NCBI GenBank assembly: GCA_014879765.1
Contig: JACSRL010000577.1
Span: forward strand, 1 to 7,743
Length of the DNA stretch: 7,743 bases
Direction of reading: 5' to 3'
From: Anaerolinea sp.
Lineage (GTDB): Bacteria > Chloroflexota > Anaerolineae > JAAEKA01
Part shown: piece by piece, positions 4,053-7,743 of the stretch
How positions within the stretch are numbered: position 1 is the stretch's first letter
Layout of the letters: the number at the start of each line of letters is the position of its first letter
Notes under the pieces: generated by a model
Told to the model about the DNA's origin: nothing
The model's input: only the letters and a program-made list of their open reading frames with translations
The model's database searches: none
Position numbers and translations under genes: made by a program

Positions 4053-7000
4053 ATGCGACTGAAACAACTGGAACTGCAAGGCTACAAAACCTTCGCCGCC
4101 AAAACCAACTTTGTCTTCCAGGGCGGCCTGACCGCCATCATCGGCCCCAACGGCAGCGGCAAGTCCAACGTGGCCGACGCCATCCAATGGGTGCTGGGCG
4201 AGCAGACCTATGGCCGGCTGCGCGCCAAACGCAGCGAGGACATGATCTTCAGCGGCTCCAACGAGCGCGCCCGGCTGGGCATGGCGCAGGCCAGCCTGAC
4301 CCTGGACAACAGCGACGGCTGGCTCAACGTCGACTACGGCGAGGTGGTCATCACCCGCCGCACCTACCGCTCCGGCGAAAACGAGTACTACCTCAACGGC
4401 ACGCGCGTCCGGCTGCGCGATATCAGCGAGCTGCTGGCCCAATCGGGCCTGGCCAAGCGCACCTACACCGTCATCGGCCAGGGGCTGGTCGACCAGGCCC
4501 TTTCCCTCAAGCCCGACGAGCGCCGTGCCCTGATCGAGGAGGCCGCCGGCATCACCGGCCACCAGGCCAAACGAGCCACCGCGCTGCGCGAGCTGGAGGA
4601 GACCCGCACCAACTTGCAGCGCGCCCAGGACATCCTGGGGGAGATCGAGCCGCGGCTGCGCTACCTCAAGGTGCAGGCGCGCCGCGCCGAGGAGCGCATG
4701 CAGGTTCAGGCCGACCTGGACGCCCAGTTGCGCCTCTGGTATGGCCACCGCTGGCGCCGCGCGCTGGACGACCTGGAGCGCGCCCACGGCCAGGAGCGCG
4801 AGGTGCGTACCCTGGTCGAGGCGCGCCAGACGCGGCTGCACCAGTTGGACCAGCGCGATGGGGAGCTGCGCCAACGCTACGGCGAGCTGCGCAACCAACT
4901 GGGCGACTGGCACCGGGAGAGCAGCTTGCTGCACCGCCGCGCCGAAACCGCCCAGCGCGAGCTGGCCGTGGGCAACGAGCGGCTGCGCCAACTGGAGGCG
5001 CGGCGGCTGGACCTGCTGGCCGAGCTGGCCCCGCTGCAAGAGCGGCTGCACAGCCAGCAGCAGCAGGTGCAGTCGGCCGAAAGCGCGCGCAACGCCGAGC
5101 AGGCCGGGCTGCGGGAGCTGCAAAGCGCGGCCGCCGCGCTGCAGGCCCGCCTGGACGCGGTGGAAAACGAGCGCCGCACCCGCCAGAGCCAACTGGCCGC
5201 CATCCAGCGCCGCCAGGCCCAGTTGCAGGGGGAACTGGCCGCGCAGGAGCGCAAGCTGCTGGAACAGGAGAGCCGCACCGCCACCCTGGGCGAGGAGCGC
5301 CAGCGACTAGAGGCGGAAGTAGCCGCGGCCCAGGCCAGCCAGGCCGAGCTGACGCCGCAGAGGGCCGCCTTGCAGGCGCGGCTGGCGGAGCTGGAAGCCG
5401 AGGGCGCGCAGGTGACCGAGCGCCGGCAGGCGCTGCTGCAAGCCATCGCCCAGGGCGAGGCCGAATTGGCCCGCCATGACCAGCAACTGGCCAGCCTGCG
5501 CCGCAACGCCGACCGGCTGCACGACCAGCTCGATCTGTTGCAGCGGCTGAAGGATGAGGGCGAGGGCTACAGCGGCGGCGCCCGCTCGGTGATGCGCAGC
5601 CTGAGCGACCCGCGCGGCGCACCCCTGCGCGGCATCATCGGCGCGGTGGCCGACCAGCTTCAGGTGCCGGCCGAGCTGGAGCTGGCCATCGAGACCGCGC
5701 TGGGCGGCCGCCTGCAGGATATCATCGTCGAGCAGTGGAGCGACGCGGAGCGGGCCATCGAATGGCTAAAACGCACCAACGGCGGCCGCGCCACCTTTTT
5801 GCCGCTGGACACCCTGCGCGCCGGCCAGCCCATGAAGCCGCCCAGCGGCCCCGGCGTCGTCGGCCTGGCCTCGCAGTTGGTCAAGGCCGAGCCGCGGCTG
5901 GCCAGGTTGGTCGATTACCTGCTGGGCCGGGTCGTGGTCACCAGAGACCTGCCCACCGCGCGCCGCGTGCTGGACAGCACCCCCGAACGCCCCACCGTGG
6001 TCACGCTGGAGGGAGACATCGTGCGGCCGGGCGGCAGCGTCAGCGGCGGCAGCGTGGCCGCACGGCGCGATCAGGGCGTGCTGGGCCGGGAGCGCAGCCT
6101 GCGCGAGCTGCCGGAGCAGCTTCGCCAGGCCGCGGCCGCGGTCACAGCCCAGGAGCAGGAGCGCCAGGCCAGCCACGAGGCGTTGCGCCAGCAGCGCCAG
6201 GCGCTGGGCGAGCTGGATCAGACGCTGGCCGGGCTGGCCCGCCGCCGGCAGAGCGAAAGCGCGGCCCTGGCGCAGTTGCAGGGCCAGGCCAGCCAGATCG
6301 AACAGCAGGTGCGGCGCGGCCAGCAGCGGCTGGCCGGCGCGGGCGAGGAGCAGCGCAGCCTGGCCGGCCGGGCCGAGCAGATTCGCCAGCGCCTGGCCGA
6401 GCTGGCCGGCCAGCTCGAGCGGGCCAGCCAGGAGAGCGCCGCAGCCGCAGCCAGCCTGGCCGAGATGGACGCGGGCGAGCTGACCGCCGAGTTGATGCAG
6501 CGCCGCGCCGATGCCAACGTGGCAACCGGCCGCGTGGCCAGCCAGCAGACCCTGCTGCACAGCCAGCAGCGCCTGCTGGCCCAGGTGCAGGATGAGCTGC
6601 GCGACAAGCAGACCCGGGCTGACGCGCTGGCCCAGGAACACGAGACCTTGCAGACCCACGTGGCCGAGCTGCACGGCGGCGACGCGCACCTGACCGCGGA
6701 GATCGAACGCTACGCGGCGCTGATCGAGCCGGCCGAGGCCGCGCTGGCCAGCCTGGAGGCCGAGCGGACCAGCCTGAGCGCCGACGAAAACGAGCAGCGC
6801 AAACAGCTTCAGGGGGAGGAGCAGAGCCACAACCGCACCCTGCTGGCCTTGCAGCGGGCGCGCGACGAGCTGGAGCACCTGCGCGGCGAGATCGAGCACG
6901 ATGTGGGGCTGGTGGAGCTGGAGGAGAGCGAGGCGCTGGACACCCAGCAGCCGCTGCCGCTGCGCCCGCTGGTGGAGCGTCTGCCGGTGGTCGATGTCCT

Positions 7001-7679
7001 GCCCGACGGCATCGAGCCGGAGATCAAGCGGCTGCGTCTGCAATACAGCCGGCTGGGCAGCGTCAACCCCAACGCGCCCGAGGAGTACGCCGCGGCCCAG
7101 GAGCGATTCGAATTCCTCACCAGCCAGTCGGCTGACCTGCGCACCGCGGCCGAGACGCTGGAAAAGGTGGTCGGCGAGCTGGACGAGGTGATGAAGCGCG
7201 AGTTCATGGTCACCTACCGGGCGGTGGCGCGCGAGTTCAAGGAACGCTTCACCGTGCTCTTCGGCGGCGGCGCGGCGCAGTTGGTGCTGACCGAGCCGGA
7301 CGATCCCATGAACAGCGGCATCGACATCGTGGCGCGACCGCCGGGCAAGCGGGTGCAGGCGCTGCCGCTGCTCAGCGGCGGCGAGCGCAGCCTGACCGCG
7401 GCCGCGCTGATCCTGGCCATTCTCAAGGTCAGCCCGCCCCCCTTCTGCATTCTGGACGAGGTCGATGCGGCGCTGGACGAGGCCAACGTGGACCGCTTCC
7501 GCGCGGCCCTGCGCGAGGCGGCCCAGGAGACCCAGTTCATCGTCATCACCCACAACCGCGGCACCATCGAGGCCGCCGACACCATCTACGGCATCTCCAT
7601 GGGCTCCGACAGCGTCTCGCAGGCGCTGTCGCTGCACCTGGAGGAGATGGAAGGGCGGCGCGAGCTGGTGGCGGATTGA
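4053..7679 (+). CDS. smc: Chromosome partition protein SMC
   Basis: SMC is the ATPase of the bacterial condensin-like complex (with ScpA and ScpB, not in this window) that extrudes and aligns DNA loops for chromosome segregation. The 1208 residues follow the family plan: N-terminal head with Walker A GPNGSGKS at 31-38, SGENEYYLNG at 107-116 and Q-loop IGQG at 141-144 followed by KPDERR and IEEAAGI; a first coiled coil (about 170-500) rich in Gln, Ala, Arg and Glu; a hinge (about 505-667) opening with GYSGG and closing with RPGGSVSGGS; a second coiled coil (about 670-990); and a C-terminal head with VNPNAPEEY near 1004-1012, signature LSGGE at 1107-1111 and Walker B FCILDEVDAALDE from 1131, with D1135 and E1136. 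Length is normal and nothing is broken. ATG 4053 places the usual MRLKQLELQGYKTF start correctly, but no Shine-Dalgarno sequence precedes it; upstream lies the palindrome and an A/C-rich stretch. Confidence 0.98.
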   Translation: MRLKQLELQGYKTFAAKTNFVFQGGLTAIIGPNGSGKSNVADAIQWVLGEQTYGRLRAKRSEDMIFSGSNERARLGMAQASLTLDNSDGWLNVDYGEVVITRRTYRSGENEYYLNGTRVRLRDISELLAQSGLAKRTYTVIGQGLVDQALSLKPDERRALIEEAAGITGHQAKRATALRELEETRTNLQRAQDILGEIEPRLRYLKVQARRAEERMQVQADLDAQLRLWYGHRWRRALDDLERAHGQEREVRTLVEARQTRLHQLDQRDGELRQRYGELRNQLGDWHRESSLLHRRAETAQRELAVGNERLRQLEARRLDLLAELAPLQERLHSQQQQVQSAESARNAEQAGLRELQSAAAALQARLDAVENERRTRQSQLAAIQRRQAQLQGELAAQERKLLEQESRTATLGEERQRLEAEVAAAQASQAELTPQRAALQARLAELEAEGAQVTERRQALLQAIAQGEAELARHDQQLASLRRNADRLHDQLDLLQRLKDEGEGYSGGARSVMRSLSDPRGAPLRGIIGAVADQLQVPAELELAIETALGGRLQDIIVEQWSDAERAIEWLKRTNGGRATFLPLDTLRAGQPMKPPSGPGVVGLASQLVKAEPRLARLVDYLLGRVVVTRDLPTARRVLDSTPERPTVVTLEGDIVRPGGSVSGGSVAARRDQGVLGRERSLRELPEQLRQAAAAVTAQEQERQASHEALRQQRQALGELDQTLAGLARRRQSESAALAQLQGQASQIEQQVRRGQQRLAGAGEEQRSLAGRAEQIRQRLAELAGQLERASQESAAAAASLAEMDAGELTAELMQRRADANVATGRVASQQTLLHSQQRLLAQVQDELRDKQTRADALAQEHETLQTHVAELHGGDAHLTAEIERYAALIEPAEAALASLEAERTSLSADENEQRKQLQGEEQSHNRTLLALQRARDELEHLRGEIEHDVGLVELEESEALDTQQPLPLRPLVERLPVVDVLPDGIEPEIKRLRLQYSRLGSVNPNAPEEYAAAQERFEFLTSQSADLRTAAETLEKVVGELDEVMKREFMVTYRAVAREFKERFTVLFGGGAAQLVLTEPDDPMNSGIDIVARPPGKRVQALPLLSGGERSLTAAALILAILKVSPPPFCILDEVDAALDEANVDRFRAALREAAQETQFIVITHNRGTIEAADTIYGISMGSDSVSQALSLHLEEMEGRRELVAD

Positions 7680-7683
7680 CATC

Positions 7684-7743
7684 ATGCCCGCGGCTCGGGC
7701 CGGTCTCCTGACCGAGCCCGCCATGCACCCCGCGTCCCAGGCA
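7684..7743 (+). CDS. Possible start of a downstream gene (partial)
   Basis: From ATG 7684, four bases after the smc stop, a frame stays open for 20 codons to the window edge, with a second in-frame ATG at 7723. The purine-rich end of smc (GGTGGCGGA, about 7666-7675) could serve as a ribosome binding site. Against this, the peptide is not recognisable, the frame is too short to judge in GC-rich DNA, and a hairpin lies within it. Confidence 0.2.
   Translation, partial: MPAARAGLLTEPAMHPASQA
7692..7718 (+). terminator. GC-rich hairpin after smc, possible weak terminator
   Basis: GGCTCGG (7692-7698) and CCGAGCC (7712-7718) form a 7-bp stem 12 nt after the smc stop. An alternative, overlapping stem is GGTC (7702-7705) with GACC (7710-7713). 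No T-run follows, so a standard Rho-independent terminator is not shown; it may mark the 3' end of the smc transcript or be chance in GC-rich DNA. Confidence 0.3.

Noticed and set aside
3870..5192. 440-codon minus-strand frame and the overlapping 498-codon plus-strand frame (3983-5479)
   Set aside because: Both run across the palindrome and the first part of smc in the wrong frame, and their products are repetitive Ala/Gln/Leu or Arg/Ala/Gly/Pro chains. smc in frame has every family motif.
5766..7724. 652-codon open frame on the minus strand opposite smc
   Set aside because: It mirrors the coiled-coil and head codons of smc; the product is a low-complexity Leu/Gln/Ala/Gly/Arg chain with no domain. 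Long antisense openness is expected in GC-rich coding DNA.

Overview
The window is GC-rich bacterial chromosomal DNA with strongly G/C-biased third codon positions and two GTG starts. The protein styles (a short FtsY with no acidic A domain, an RNase III ending in an acidic proline-rich tail, a canonical bacterial SMC) and the intergenic TTACGCATTACG-type and GACTTCGGAAGTC-type repeats suggest a member of the Chloroflexota (Anaerolineae/Caldilineae-like). That placement is inference from memory of family style, not a database result.

Layout. Bases 1-66 may hold the last 21 codons of an unidentified + strand gene. Bases 67-162 carry short degenerate repeats that run up to the ftsY stop codon. 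ftsY (SRP receptor GTPase) occupies 163-1110 on the minus strand. A 355-bp divergent control region (1111-1465) holds two back-to-back promoters with perfect TATAAT boxes and overlapping -35 boxes, plus inverted repeats that would fold in both leaders. To the right, on the + strand, come rnc (RNase III, 1466-2284), an RmlD-like NAD(P)-dependent reductase (2277-3122), an unrecognised six-segment membrane protein (3119-3946) and smc (4053-7679). rnc overlaps the reductase gene by 8 bp and the reductase gene overlaps the membrane gene by 4 bp, so these three look translationally coupled. A 106-bp gap filled mostly by a large nested palindrome separates them from smc. The last 64 bases hold a GC hairpin and perhaps the start of another gene.

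How they fit. rnc, smc and ftsY are neighbours in many bacteria: RNA processing, chromosome condensation and segregation, and co-translational membrane targeting. Here ftsY is turned around and sits upstream of rnc, so the two share one control region, and two extra genes lie between rnc and smc.

The window is mainly housekeeping; I see no defence system, CRISPR array, prophage or transposase. The points most worth checking are: RNase III has Gly where the family has a metal-binding catalytic Asp; the rnc leader can fold into a long hairpin of the kind RNase III cuts; the divergent promoters share one -35 site; and the gap before smc holds a 23-bp perfect inverted repeat with palindromes nested inside each arm, while smc itself has no visible Shine-Dalgarno sequence.
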